In this document: piece by piece, positions 47,101-61,000 of the stretch
How positions within the stretch are numbered: position 1 is the stretch's first letter
How the letters are laid out: the number at the start of each line of letters is the position of its first letter
NCBI RefSeq assembly: GCF_024763615.1
Contig: NC_077224.1
Location: 39,442,712 to 39,506,711 of the forward strand
DNA: 64,000 nucleotides
Direction of reading: 5' to 3'
Origin: Phlebotomus papatasi
Taxonomy: Eukaryota; Arthropoda; Insecta; Diptera; Psychodidae
The notes under the pieces: generated by a model
What the model was told of the DNA's origin: nothing
Database searches by the model: none
The model's input: only the letters and a program-made list of their open reading frames with translations
Program-made: the position numbers and the translations under genes

Positions 47101-50100
47101 GACTTCGATACTCCAAGTACGTGCAGATTCGCTCATTCCCTGACCTTTCCGGGAGCCTTTCAAGGCATTTCTCGCTACATCTCTTTCGTAGAGATGATGC
47201 TCCTTTGTTTCTCCAGGCATTTGTCCAACCTAGTCATCACAAAAGCTAAAACTTCACGAAATTTCGTGAGAAAAACACCTGTCCAAAATAAGAATCATCA
47301 CCTCACTGGTGAATGTCTTAAAAAATTTCCCATTTTTCACACGAAAAATATAATTCACAAGGCAAATCTCACTTCAGGTCAAATGTACAAATCTTCAGTA
47401 ACGTGAATCAACACAATATTCAATGAATATTCAATAATATCACTCAAAAACAGCGAACAAACTTTGTTAGTACTTCACCAAAACTAAATAAGATTGAAGT
47501 AAGCCACGAAGTTCTGTCATATTTCTCGTAAGCAATTGCTCACACTGAATTTTCAACAAAGCAATTTCAACTCAAATCATATTCAAAATTTAACGTATTT
47601 AGTGTCAAAATCTTCCAAAAAGAACAAATATTTAGATAGAATTCATTTTTCATCAAATATTGGAATAAAAATCCATCATTTTAATCAATTTATTTTTAGT
47701 GTCCAATTTTACCCTCAAAGTGTCCAAATTTAGAAACTGTCCAAAATTATGAGCACTTACCCTATCTGCATAATGTCACTAAGAGATTACATTGAAAAAT
47801 TCAGGGGGTGACATTAGCTCTGCAAAAATGCGACCAGTTTTAGTGTAAATTTTTTCTTGTTTTCGTACACACTTCACGAGATATCTCCAAAACTACGTAG
47901 GTTGCCAATTTTGGGTTTTCGGTTGCATATTCTCTATTAAATTGACTTTTATTTTGTATTTGTGTTATTTGCTAGTTCATTCTTCATTGACAATAAACAG
48001 CTAATAAACTCAAAAGTTTTTTCGGAACGATAGAAACATAAGAAACGTCATGCTCCTGGAAAAATTAATTAATTGCATTTTCGAAATTACAGAATTCCCC
48101 TACTCGAGTACAAATGGTAAGAGATAATGAGTATAAACGGTAAGAGATATCGACTTCCGGTCTGCAGTAATCCCACTCCCTAAAATGAACATAATCTTTA
48201 GACATTTCTTTCTTCTTCCCCTCCAAAACCATGATTTTGGTTTATTTCGAAAATGACTCCTAGGATTTTTATTAATTCCAAAAGAGAGCAGTCTATACAA
48301 TCCACTTTTTTTTTCAACTTCTCACCATGCTATGCACCAAACGATTATAGACATCAACTTTCGATTTCTATGAACCCCCTCCACATAAGTTAACTATCTC
48401 TAGCGAGCTGACTTACGCAAATTACCTCCTACCCTTTCCAACTCCTCCAAAAACATATATTTTTGCTTATTTAAAAATTGGACCTGAGGATTTCGTTCAT
48501 TTTAGGATATTTTTTGAAGGTAGATTAGTAGATCATTTCGTCCATTTACACAGCTTTCTCCGGAAAATTTGCCATCGATCAAAGGTCAAAAATATTAAAA
48601 TTACACCTTTCTTAATCAATTTGCAATTTCGAGATAGTTTACTGATGATTTATGGGTTAATTTAAATCGGTAATAAACTGATGTGGACCTAAAAATTCTT
48701 CTGCAGAGCTCTTTCTTGTGAATTTGAGCACTTCGCAAAGCATGGAACGCCTTGCCTTGATTTTTTAAATATTTATTTAAAAAAAATCTCCTTGTAATTC
48801 TGACATTAAATCTTTAATTTAAATAATTAACATTAACCCATTAAGTTAATGTACCAGAAATACTTAAGATAGAATGTTCATATTTTGGGATTAGTTTCCT
48901 ACAGATTAGTAGATCAATTTTTTGAAAAGAAATTTTTTTTTTATCTCATATGGGGGCGCGGGAACCTCTGTCAAACACACGTCTTAACGGTCACTGAATT
49001 TAAATTCTGTGCATTAATTCATTACAAACTCTATTGATTTAGATAGAGTAACTATCCAAGAACACAAATTGGCAACTAGAATTCAAATCAGAAAAGAGGA
49101 AAGAGACCAATTTTAACAAATTCGACGGGATGTCGTATTTTCCGTTCACCATTTTGAGCAAAAATTTTGCATGACCTTCCGCGAAGCGAAAAAAGAACAA
49201 CAAAATGCATTTCTATCTCTGTCGGACTATTTTTCCCAAGTAATTGAAGAACTAAAGTTACTAAAAATCCATTCCCGACAGCAATTCGGTGAAAAATTGC
49301 CCAGGAATAAATCATCTAAAATTATTCAATTTGCGTATGATGTATAATACCATGGTAAGGAATGGGTTAAACTTGTTTTTAAAGCTGACTGGTATTTCTT
49401 AAAAAAAAACTTTAATTTTAGAATGTTAAATTAAGGGAAATGCAAAAAAAATCATAAATAAATTAATAAGATTGCAAAGCACCTTTAAAAAAAATTGAGT
49501 AGTTAAAACTTTAAATGTGTTTCCAAGGGAATTTTTAACTTAGAATTGGAAAAATTTTGATATAAAAAAATAAAAAAAGACTTGACTTACCGTATCCCAT
49601 TTGGCCATCATCCTCTCCTTCTCGAAGCGTGCAAACTCCCGTCGATCATTGATCGTGGTGAGAAGTTTCCACAGCAGGAGAATGGCCAATCCTATCAGGA
49701 CAATTGCTGCAATTACGCCCAGAACAACACCCAACATGAACACTTTCGGTGGACACTCCCGTTCCTCCTGTGCCCTCACCACGACTTTGTCATCATCGCG
49801 ATCCGTGTAGACAAACTGGAAACGACAGTCATCTTCATCGTAGAAGGTGCATAAGACCTCATCCTTTGTCTCATCGGCAGTCACTGTTTCCTCCGGGATG
49901 GGCGTGAAGAGTGTGCAATTCTGGGCACAGAGATCCTTGTCATCTCCCATTGGTCCCGTCTGATACATCTGACACTGAACACAATCCTTGAATTCATGGC
50001 AGCGTCCCGAACAAGTTGGGCACTTCTCGCAGTACCGCCCAGAATACCGGCCCTCGTCCGTGATCTTGCAATTGCACGTGCCACAGACACATTCTCCATT

Positions 50101-53100
50101 CCCAGAACAAATTTCTCCGTCATTGGGATTGATACAGGTGTCATTGGAAGCCCGACAGTCACAAGCTGTTCCCGTCCATCCCTCCCGACAGGCACAAACA
50201 CCGCACTGACAAACCCCATGATCCGGACCTGAGCACAGCAATCCGTTGTGTCGATCACACGAGAAATTGTCACATTCGCAGAACTTCCCGGAAATCACCT
50301 CTTCAGCATTAGGACGCTTTTCGCATTCGCACACCCCACAGATGCACGTCCCGCGTCCGCTGCAGTCGACTGTACTGTTGTCCGGACGACAGGCTCGATC
50401 CCGGTCAATTGCACTGTGAATGTCCAGAACGCCGCATTCACAGTTTCGCCCGAAATACTGGTCATAGCATTCGCAGATACCGCATTTCAAGGTACCGTGG
50501 TAGTTGCATTCAGCGGCATTTGAAACGTAGCCACGATGATCAGGATGTTCGCATTCGCAGTCACAAAGCATTTGAAGGTCAACAATCAAGCTCTCATTGA
50601 TACCCACGGGATAAATCTGCAAGGTAAAAGATGAATTTATTCAAAAGAACGCCAGGACAGGCTATTAAACTGATTCAAATTAACTTTGATCTTGATGAGG
50701 AAATTTGACAAAAAACTAAGTATAAAATTAGTGATAAGCCTCACGGTAAAAACTTTTGGACACTGACCAAAATATTGGAACAAGTTTTCCTTGGAACAAA
50801 TTTTTTTGGAATCGATTTGCACCTAGAAAAGATATTTTTTTGTTCTAAAAAGTTTTCTTTATAAGTTTTGTTATGAAATGCAGTTACAATTTTGTTAGAG
50901 TTTTCTTTTGGAACCGTTTTGATAAGGTGGAATATCTACAAATTTGAATTGATTTCGTTTTAACAAATTTGTTCCTGAAGTTTAGAATTTTGTTAGAGTT
51001 TTCTTTTGGAACCGTTTTGATACGGTGGAATGTCTACAAATTTGAGTTGATTTCGTTTTATACAAATTTATTCCTAAAATTTGGAACAGAATTTGATGCA
51101 TTCGGCTGTTTTGTTCCCACTGTCAGGAACAAATTGGTACATTTTCTTTATAACAATCTTATTCCTACATCTGTAACATATTTGTTCCAAAAATTTTCGG
51201 TGTCCGTGGACGAGGTAATTTTTGGAACGAAATTGTTACTCATATGGGGAATCTTTTTGTTCCAATTGTCGGGGACAAATCCGTGTAAAAGATTTCGTCT
51301 TACAGTAAAGGCCTATACTTCAGTTGAGATGGATTTCGGTGGCGAAAGTTCATAAGGAACATCAAATAAGAATCAACTTAAGAGTGTTTTATACAGACGC
51401 ATGCATGACGAAATCATACGCAAGTGTTGGCAGCAAGAGGGAAAGGCAATCTCGAATTAAAAAAGTGAAAACATGTAGCACGAAAATTGCCACAGATTTG
51501 GCGTCCTCTTCACTTCGGTGACGGGTGACCTAATTGTAAAATTTGTACTTTTTTTCACAAACATTGTTCGTAAAATGATCATTTGACAAACATTTTTTGT
51601 ACTTTTACAAACATTTGTTCGTAAATGATCGTAAACACACAAAAATGTTCGTAAAATTTTATCATTTGTTCGTATTTGTTCGTAAATTTTTATTTGTCTG
51701 GCAAAAATTTACGAACAAATACGAACAAATGACAAAATTTTACAAACATTTTTTTTGTACTTTTTTTCACAAACATTGTACGTAAAATGATCATTTGACG
51801 AACATTTTTTGTACTTCTACAAACATTTGTTCGTAAAATTGTTCGTAAACACACAAAAAAATGTTCGTAAAATTTTGTAATTTATTCGTATTTGTTCGTA
51901 AATTTTTGTTTCTCTGGCAAAAATGTACGAACAAATGACAAAATTTTACAAACATTTTTTTTGTACTTTTTTTCACAAACATTGTTCGTTGTTTTTGTGT
52001 GTTTACGAACATTTACAAACAAATGTCTATAAAAACAATATTTGTGAAAAAAGTACAAAATTTTACGAACTTGTTTGTGGGTTATACGATTCACGACCAT
52101 TTCGTAAGTCCTCCATGGGATTTCACAAAAATTTACGAAGAATTTTGCAAAATACTTTTTTCTGTGTAATAGGGTAAAGTGGTACAAGTTGGACAGGGCT
52201 TTTTGTCTTGATAAATTTAGTACTTCATTTTTATTTGTATATTTTTAATGCTTTAGTTTTATAATTTGGTTCCCTGTGCCTAAAAACTAATTTTGTATTG
52301 TATTTATCAAGAAAAAAGCCATGTCCATCTCGTACCGGGGAATTGTCCAACTTGTAACACTAATTCCAAATTATATCACTTTACCCAATATAATATAGGA
52401 ACCATAACCATAATTTTTGGGATTGATCGAAAACGCGTCGTGCAACTTTTTTTTTAATTTTTGAATATGGTTTAGAATTTACTTAGGCGGACAATCCATA
52501 TACGAAAATATCGTTGAATTATTCCTATTACCGATTTTTCAAGGTCAAAGGTTAAAAAGGCTTTAGAGAGCGTATTCCTCAACCTAATGAGGTCATGTAA
52601 GACCTCGCTGTAAAGATCTTGGAATTTTTCACAATTCTTAACCGGTTATAATCGGTGATAAACCGGTAATGAATAGATTATGTAGCGATATAAAATTTTT
52701 ATCCTAAAAATTGTATATTTCTAAGCTATTTTGAGTAATTTTTTAAATGATCCATATTTAAATCGGTTCAAATTGGTTACGAACCGGTAATTTTTAGTTT
52801 TTTTTTATAAGTTTTATCAATAAAAGTCGGTAAACGATTCGAAAGTACTTTTTAGATATGTCATCTAAGTAACAAGTTCGAGCATTTCACAAGGAACGCT
52901 TTGTCACTCCTTTTTAATAAATTCTCGAATCCTCTAAAAAACAAAATATCACTTTTGCCAATTTCAGTATTTCACTAATTTTATTAATTATTCCAATTTA
53001 TTTATTTACTGATAAATTTTCTTAAAAACTTCAATTGATATGATTTTTACTAACCATTTTTTTGCAAAAAAAAGAACATTTTTCTTCAAATTGTTGCATA

Positions 53101-54981
53101 TGGCAATAATTATGCAAATTTTAATTGATTTTGAGGACAATGGCTAGCTTAAGGAGGGAGGAAAATGTACCACTGCACTGCCTAATTTTAGTGAAAAAAC
53201 GAAAATAAATATAATTTATTGAACTTACCTGGAATGTCTGGAACCAATCCCTTGGATTTTGTGGACAAGATTGCACAAGAATATTGGCACGGAATTCCAC
53301 CATATCTCCTACTTTCAGGCCATCGCATTTGTTTGTCTGCACCATTTTTCCTCCATCGAGGCAGGAGGAATAGTAAGTAATTTTAACGGCACTTGTGGCA
53401 TTATCCTTCATCACAACCGATGAGGAAATTTTCTGTAAAAGCCCAGAAACATCCCACAATAAATAAATCAACATTGTCAATTGATGAAAAAAAATCCCTT
53501 ACATTGTACTCTTCTTCGACCAATTGAACAACATTGGATGAATTTGATGATAATTCAGCAGCTGATGATCCCTCAATGTGTTCAGAGAGTTTCTTGTACA
53601 CTTCAATTTGTTGCTTTGTCACGGCAAAAATAACATTGATGGCATTTTGTTTGACTTTTAGATTGATCTGCGAAATACTTGGATAATCCTGAATCTTTGA
53701 ATGTGTATATTCTCCTCTCTTGTCCAGATGACATTCCCCATCATTCGGCGTGATAACCCCACCCAATTTCCCATCTCCAGCATAATGGAATCCAGCATCA
53801 GTTGAGAATACCAGCAATCGTCTTGCCTGTTCACGCCATCCAATATGTTCCCGGCAAGCAATTGCTTGCATTATGGCATCAAATCCACCCTCAGGAGCAT
53901 CCAAATTGCCCGAAACACTCGCTCTGGCCACTTCCTCCTGTATTCACCACAGAGAGAGGGAACGGAAATTAAAAAGGTGCATCAGAACACCTGATTCAAT
54001 CTCTTCTGTGAAGTTATTGTATTTTCAGTTCACTTCAACCTCGCCAATTGCCAGATTATTCACTACGGAAGCTATGTACATACCACAAGGCATGCAGTAT
54101 AGTCACAATATTAAACAAACATTTCAGTGAGTCACAGATAAAACGCATCCATATTTCCGTCACCAAGATTGTGAGGACAGATTCATGCACAAAGAAATGT
54201 TAGAGAAATTACAGGGTGTCTCACAAAAATAAAAAAAATATATATTTTAATATTTTAAAAATAAAAAATAGATTCAATTTTTTATAGTTTACTATCCACA
54301 TAATGCCCAACGCACAATAACTTTTGTTTTGCAAAAATGATTTTGACATTTCAATGAGAGTGAATAAAACAAAAATATATAATGTAAGTGTGCCAAATTT
54401 CGGCATAGTTGCATGCAAGTGTCAAAGTCTCAAGTTTGAAATGTAATATTTTAAATTCAAATTGATTTTTTTAATTCTTTCTTTTTAAAGAATGTTTCTT
54501 GGAACCTTGTAAAGAGTTTACTGTCTTTATTTACTCTAAAATTATTCTTAATACATTTTAAAATGAATAAAAATATAGACATAGCTTTGGTGCCCTATTT
54601 CGGCAAACTTCATTCTCATAGTTCCTTGCCCTTCGGGAATTATTCCAATATCTTTTCACGTCATCTCGTTTGTCGAAGCTTCATTTTTTATTATTCTTTT
54701 TTGCATTGTATAATTTCTAGAGTACGTAAAATCTAAAAGTTCATGGAAATTCGGGCAACAAAAAAGATGGCCGAAATTGCAAGCTGGCCGGAATTTGGCA
54801 CACTTATCCTAGTCATCTGCTTCTCTCTTATAAGGAAATTTGAAAACATGTTTACAATTTACAAACAAGTTATTGTGCGTTGGGCATAATTCCGAATGTT
54901 TTTTAAGTGTGATTCTCAATCATCACACCTACTATAATCACCAAGTTTGGCGACCATCTCTGATCGGCTTCATATTTGCAG

Positions 54982-55037
<56 letters not shown>

Positions 55038-58000
55038 GAGCATTCCTGATGCCGAAAATGAGCAGCTAAATTTTCAGAAATCCGCGGTTCCTGAGATATT
55101 TGGAAAAATGTGTAAAAGCACGTTTTTTCTGAATTATTTCGAAATTCTATTATGTTTTATCGCTCCTTTTAGGTTCATTTCGTAGATCTTTTTGTGTAGA
55201 TAAGTTTAAAAAAATATAATGTTTAAATATAAGTTTTAGTGAAAACTGATTTTTCAAGAATTTAACGGATTTTCAACTTTCTCGAAATCTATTCAAGCAA
55301 TTTTGTTCTATTTACCATCATTTTTTAGAGCTAATTTCATAGACCAATTTTAAAAAAAAGAAACTTTGGAAAAGATACAATAATTCTCGAGATATTGCAT
55401 TTTGAATGAAATGAACTGTGAAGAAAGTTCCATTTCAACATCGGTTTTTCTAATTTACAGTAGACTCTCGCTTATCCGTGGACTCTTTTTCCGGGTGACA
55501 TTAAAAAATCCGTGAGGCAGTTGAATTTTCAAAATTTTGATGACACATTGTTCCCGTTTTGGCTTTTTTTTTTGTTTTGTTAAGCAAATGTGCTCTATCT
55601 CAGGTCAGGAATTTTCAATGTAAACAAAAAAATCGTTGGATTTCAAACAATTTAATGGGTATCACCGGTATCACTCTCAAAATCCGTATGACATTTTGGT
55701 TCCGCTCTCACGGATAAGCGAGAGTCTACTGTATCTCGAAGTCCTGTTATGCTTTTTCGCTCTTTTTAGGTTTATTTTGTAGTACTTTTTGTGTAGATCA
55801 ATTAAAAAAAATAAAACGTAAATGACAATATATTAGTTCTCAAGATATTTCTATTTGAATATGAATGAAAATATGAAAAATTAAGAAATTTCCATTTCTG
55901 AATTTCTCGCACAACAAAATGGAGGCAGATGCACAAGATGGAAACATGCGAGAATCCGGCATATGATGTCACTCTCTCTTTCTCTCATGACATCTCATAA
56001 CATGTGACTTGGAGGAATTCTTCGCGAATTAATTTTTTATGCGGACCACGGAATTTTCCCAGATTTTCACAGACCGCGGAATTTTTCACGGATCCGAGAT
56101 GTTCGGAATAGAAGCTTTTCAAATATTTTTGCGCATTTCTCTTATATTTTTCTACATTTTTAAGTGAAATTTGGCATATCTCAAGCCTAAAAAAGCTCTA
56201 AATGTATGTCAAGTTTAAGGTCTCTATTTATCTATCTCGAATTGTACGTATTTCGAGGTTGCCTGCAATGCTCAGCTACCATAAGCTTATCTGTAATTCG
56301 AATTTGCTCCCAATTCGAATTTGCAATGAAAGAATCACACCTACCATAAGCCTAATCAGGCTTATCACTGACTTTTTTTTCATTTTAGGATACTTAGAGA
56401 TTTTGCAAGGTCAAAGGTTAAAAAGGTTCTAGGGAGCTTATTTGTCAACCAAATGGGGTCATATTTGGGCTGATTGGAAAGGTCTTAGAATTCATCGCAA
56501 AATTGAACCGGATAAGTAATTTTGATCTTAAATTATCTTCTAAATTATTCTGGACGATCGTTTGCGTGATTTGTAAATCGGTTGAAATCGATTGTAAAAC
56601 CTGCAAACGTAAAATTACGCGAAGTACTTTTGAATATGATATGATTTCGATCTTTTCGAAAAACATGGGACACTGCCATCTCGTTTTTTCTATGTCCTTT
56701 ATGGCCAGCAATCTAGGATTTTTATCGTAGAGATCGGTTGTTAGATAGATTGTATAAGGGACCATGATGTGATCTGTAGGCTGCAGATAGGCGTGGTAAT
56801 GGCTGCACAGATGGACAGACGCTAAAAACAGCGTAACATCATTTCTCAGACATCGTCTGAAACGTGGAGATATGTTGAGAAAAGTGGTCCCCAGGGGGTG
56901 AAAGGTGGTAATTTTGGGAGGTGAAGAAATTGAGGGATTATATCGACGGCTCAAAATATAAAACGAATAAGTCGCGAATGGCTAACATTACAGGATTTTT
57001 AAGTCATGAAATCCTTGTAACTTTGGGAAAAATTAATATTCCAGAATAATATTCACAGGGAAGACAGAGGGTGTCAAGGAGTACTGTCTTTCTCAATTTT
57101 TCGGACTTTCTTAAAATTTTAAACGTCACATTTATTGCAAAAGATTGCGAAAGATATGTGACATACATTTAGGAAGGAAATGGATTAAAATTTTATTTTT
57201 AATCTAAAAGAGATGGCAAAGCATCCCAGCTTTGCGGAATGCTCGAACTCACGAGATAGAGCTCTCCGTGAATTAATTTTTCGCATGATCTTTTGGTGCT
57301 TACTGATCTTATTAGAGATCAAATTAATTCATAAATTACAAAAGCATTTCAAAATCAAAAATTGGTAAATGAATTATAATTTTAGAATGTTCTAGCATGA
57401 GTTACAAACATATGTAACAATATGATTGTAAACACGAGTCATTCTTGGATACTTAACCGATTCATTACAGATTTCAAGACCAGTAAAACTTTGACTTTCG
57501 AAAATTCAAGATGGCGATCATAATCATAATAATGTTTCTTGGGTGGACTTATGGGGGGGGGGTTCCTCCGAAGATCCGAAGTTCGTATCTCTTATCGTTT
57601 CGCCTCTAGATGGGTCACAATTTTACGGTCAGAAAAAAAAGAATATTTAAAAAAAGATTGGTCATTTATGGGTACTTGATCGATTGATTACCGATTGCGA
57701 CCGATGCAATCAAATTGGGAATTTCAAGACCTTTGCAAAAACTCCAAATTTAACCAAATCGGTTAAAAATAGACCCTCCAAAGTGGTTTGACTTTTGACC
57801 TTCAAAATCCAAGAAGGCGATCTTTTTAAGTCATAGGTATGTTTAGACGTCATGTTCGACTGGACCACCTCCAAAATATATCCAAAAATTAAAAAAATCG
57901 TTGGAGCCGTTTTCGAGAAAAACCAAAAAACATGATTTTGGAGGGAATGGAAGGTGGGGGCAAAATAAAAAAACAATCTAGATATAGTCGTTTTTTATAT

Positions 58001-61000
58001 TAACTGCTCTCCCTTTGAGTTCGAGCAGTAAAATATTTCATCAATTAGTGACACTTTTCACTAATTCTCTTTCCGCAATAATTTTCATTTTACAAAATAC
58101 ATTAGTGAGGCACCCTGTAAATTATGGAAGAAATTAAACCAACACCCAACACACATTAGTCAGAAAGTCGCAGAAAAATGCCAATTAGAAAAAAAATCTA
58201 CCCAAGAAATACAAAAAAATCATGAATGAATGGAATTAGGTGATGTTTTTGTACAGATTTGCTATTTTTCGCAAAATCAGTGAAATACCATTCTATTTTG
58301 TCTGTGATAAAAAATGAGGGAAATTATGTGACGAAGAATGGGGTAATGAAAAGCTGCCAAAAAAATCATAACAGAACAATCACTTTTATGGCTAAAATCA
58401 AAATAAATAAATAAAATTGCTGATGGGAAAATGGTGGATAAATTCTTGTTATATGGAGTTCAAAATTGTAAATCATGGATTGTGGGTGGGATTTCTAATT
58501 GCCATTATTTATTATTGCTGTATTAAATGGGGTCAGGATTGAGCGACAGAGGGGTCAAAAAAAAATTATAAATTAAAGAAAAATTGTGTAGGTGGACAAG
58601 TCCACAATTTAGTTGCATCTCTTCTGCTTATTACTTTTTTTTTGGGCAAATTTCACTTACGGAGAAATAATGTGTATCCTTACTAAGTCTCATAACATTT
58701 CTAAAGCCATATGGAGCAGCACAATTGTCACACGGTGCTAGCAAACTGCATGATAGATAAGAAGAAATTTGATGATTTGATTTTCTTTTTTTTGTGTTTT
58801 TTTTCTTTCCAGATTTTCTCTTGTTTTTTTCCGATGCAAGAAATGTGATGTTGAAGAGAATTTCATGAAAGAAGCATTATTCACATGTAATTAAATATTT
58901 GATGGCGCAAAGTATTTTAGTTCAATAACGTTCTCTGATTGGCTAAAACTTTGAATGCTTCCTAGTTCTAGCCAATCAGAAAATTCGAAATCAATGAAAT
59001 ATTTCAGACATCAAATATTTTAGTCCAATCGAGTTCTCTGATTGGCTAAAACTTTGAATTTTCTCCAGCTCCGAGATGAATAAAACATTAAGTGGAATTA
59101 AATATTTAATTACATGTGCATAATGCTAGAAACTACCAATGATTTATTTCCTGAAAAATTTTGAATCCTGATGGTAATGGTAGAAGAAAAATTATTTTCA
59201 CGAAGACTTCAAGTGAACAATGACAGATGATTGTGTGTATACAATAGTAAATTTGTCCCAAGAAAAGACACATTCACAGAGACAGAAACAGAATAGCACG
59301 AATAGATAACAACAAATAATGACGAAAAAGTATATAGACGGAAGAAAAATGTAGTAGAAAAACATTGAATTGAGAAGACAATTGTGATAAAACAAATCCC
59401 ATTGAAACATTCAATTATGATATTCCCAAAAGATACCAAATATTTTTTTATCAAAACATTCCTATACTAAATAAAATATAGATCATGCTTTAATCCATAA
59501 TGAAATATTTTTAAGATATCCATTCTTTTTCAATTTATTTCTTTTGCAAGATATAAAAAAAACACTCTACGTTATTTCTCAACAATCCTACAACCCTATT
59601 CTCAAAGAAAACATCTAAGAATCTCCCACAACAACACAAAAAGAAAAACAGAGCAATAAAAATCCATCAAGTGAACTAGAGATAATGAGAAAAATGCATA
59701 AAAGTCAGCCACAACATTTCCCAAGACTAAAAAAATTGTGATCATCCAAAAGAAATATTGTGATCTTTTTTCTCAACACTAAATTTAGAGATAAATCGTT
59801 CCTTTGCTGAGATTGAAATTGAGTTGATGGGGAAGAAAACAAAAAAAAAAGGAAACTTACGGAAAAGGTCGCTGTGTCCATATTGAGTGCCATGTGATTT
59901 TTAAAGCCATACGGTGCTTCACATCCATCACATGGATTCTCCAATCTGGAAGAATTTCACAGTGAGACAGACACAAAACAATGAAAAAAAAACATTTTCC
60001 AGGGAATACTAATTTCCACAGAAATATTCCCCAATGATTTATCATCCTAACCTTCTTGAAAAGAAGAAAAAAAAATTATTAGGTCACAATTTCCGAAACA
60101 CTTGAACAACATGAGAAAAACTTTCAATCACATTTTCTTGCATCAAGTCAATTTGAAGAAAAATAAAACAAATTCTTACTTCTTTGGCACTGTTGAGACG
60201 TATGGCATTAGAACCTTGTCCACAAATGATCCAAATCCAAGACGGAAATTCGATGTGATATTTCGCATTGTTTCCGACAGAGAATTCCCAAGATAGGAGA
60301 GGCTGTTCTTGTCATCTTCCATGGATTTTGATAAGTCCATAAGGTAGTAGAGATCAATAGGATAGTCTTCGGCTTGTGAGTATCTCATATTGAGGTGATA
60401 TTCCTCATCTGTATTATTAAAAAAAAAAAAACAGAAAAAACGATTTCAAAATATCAAACGAATATCAGTTGGACGGATAAATTTCTATCCGTTATGGTAT
60501 TTGAATTCTTGTCAAGTAATACCTTTTAGAATCACGCCCTCTAGCGGAGAAACACTAATCATATCTTAAAGAAGTAGGGGAAAGTACTCTCCCTTCGAAC
60601 GTTCATTGCCTTCCAATAATGTGAATTTCCTTTACGTTTCCTAAAGAGATATCCACATGATTGTCACATAATTATCAATAATTGATAATAAGCTAACTAA
60701 TATTCAATAGGAATGTGTAAGTCTCTTAGGAAAACTAAAAGAAAATTCAAATTATTTGAAGGCATGAACGTTCGAAGGGAGAGTACTTTCCCCTATCAGG
60801 ACAACCTAATTAAACTGCAAGTTTTAAAAACGCTTTTTCTTCTATTTAAAAACGATGTTTTTATGTGAACGAGAAGTCAGGAAACGTTCCAAATTTAAAT
60901 ATTCATTTTATATTTTATATTTTTGGTATAATCAACTTTGGTACGAACTAATCAAAAGGACGTACGCTACCCGAACCTAAAGCTCCGAAAGACGAGGCCC

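Larger units (their letters stand above)
44191..49590 (-). other. Integrin intron 6
   Basis: This 5.4 kb intron has donor GTAAGT at 49590 and acceptor CAG ending at 44191. It holds CTCTACACA-type MITE debris (44620-45790), two perfect hairpins (44507-44535, 44572-44600), an (ATT)n tract (45190-45217), a pogo-bearing element (46696-47762), a hAT MITE (47812-48058) and dispersed repeat pieces (48120-48620). The other short frames in it are not supported as genes. Confidence 0.7.
50617..53228 (-). other. Integrin intron 5
   Basis: A 2.6 kb intron. It contains a tandem TTCGTAAA repeat array (51542-52170), a TAGGGTAAAGTG element (52170-52390) and dispersed repeat pieces with AACCGGTTATAATCGG and ATAAACCGGTAA near 52630. 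In the segment 50870-51260, GTTAGAGTTTTCTTTTGGAA occurs twice about 95 bp apart (50896, 50993), a local duplication. Confidence 0.6.
53938..58660 (-). other. Integrin intron between exons 3B and 4
   Basis: 4.7 kb. It holds a CAAATTTCGG MITE (54380-54811), a (TA)n tract (54984-55034), a pogo-type MITE (55458-55731) and dispersed repeats (56397-56950 and 57209-57990). A 169-codon minus frame at 56445-56954 lies in the repeats and has no known motif. Confidence 0.65.

Noticed and set aside
49582..50600. Several open frames on both strands over integrin exon 6
   Set aside because: Shadows of the GC-richer, stop-poor integrin exon; the in-frame product is clearly integrin.
54976..55185. Open frame over the (TA)n tract
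   Set aside because: Alternating Ile-Tyr is a direct translation of the microsatellite.
56445..56954. 169-codon open frame on -
   Set aside because: Lies within dispersed repeat DNA in an integrin intron. No recognisable motif and no splice context supporting an exon.
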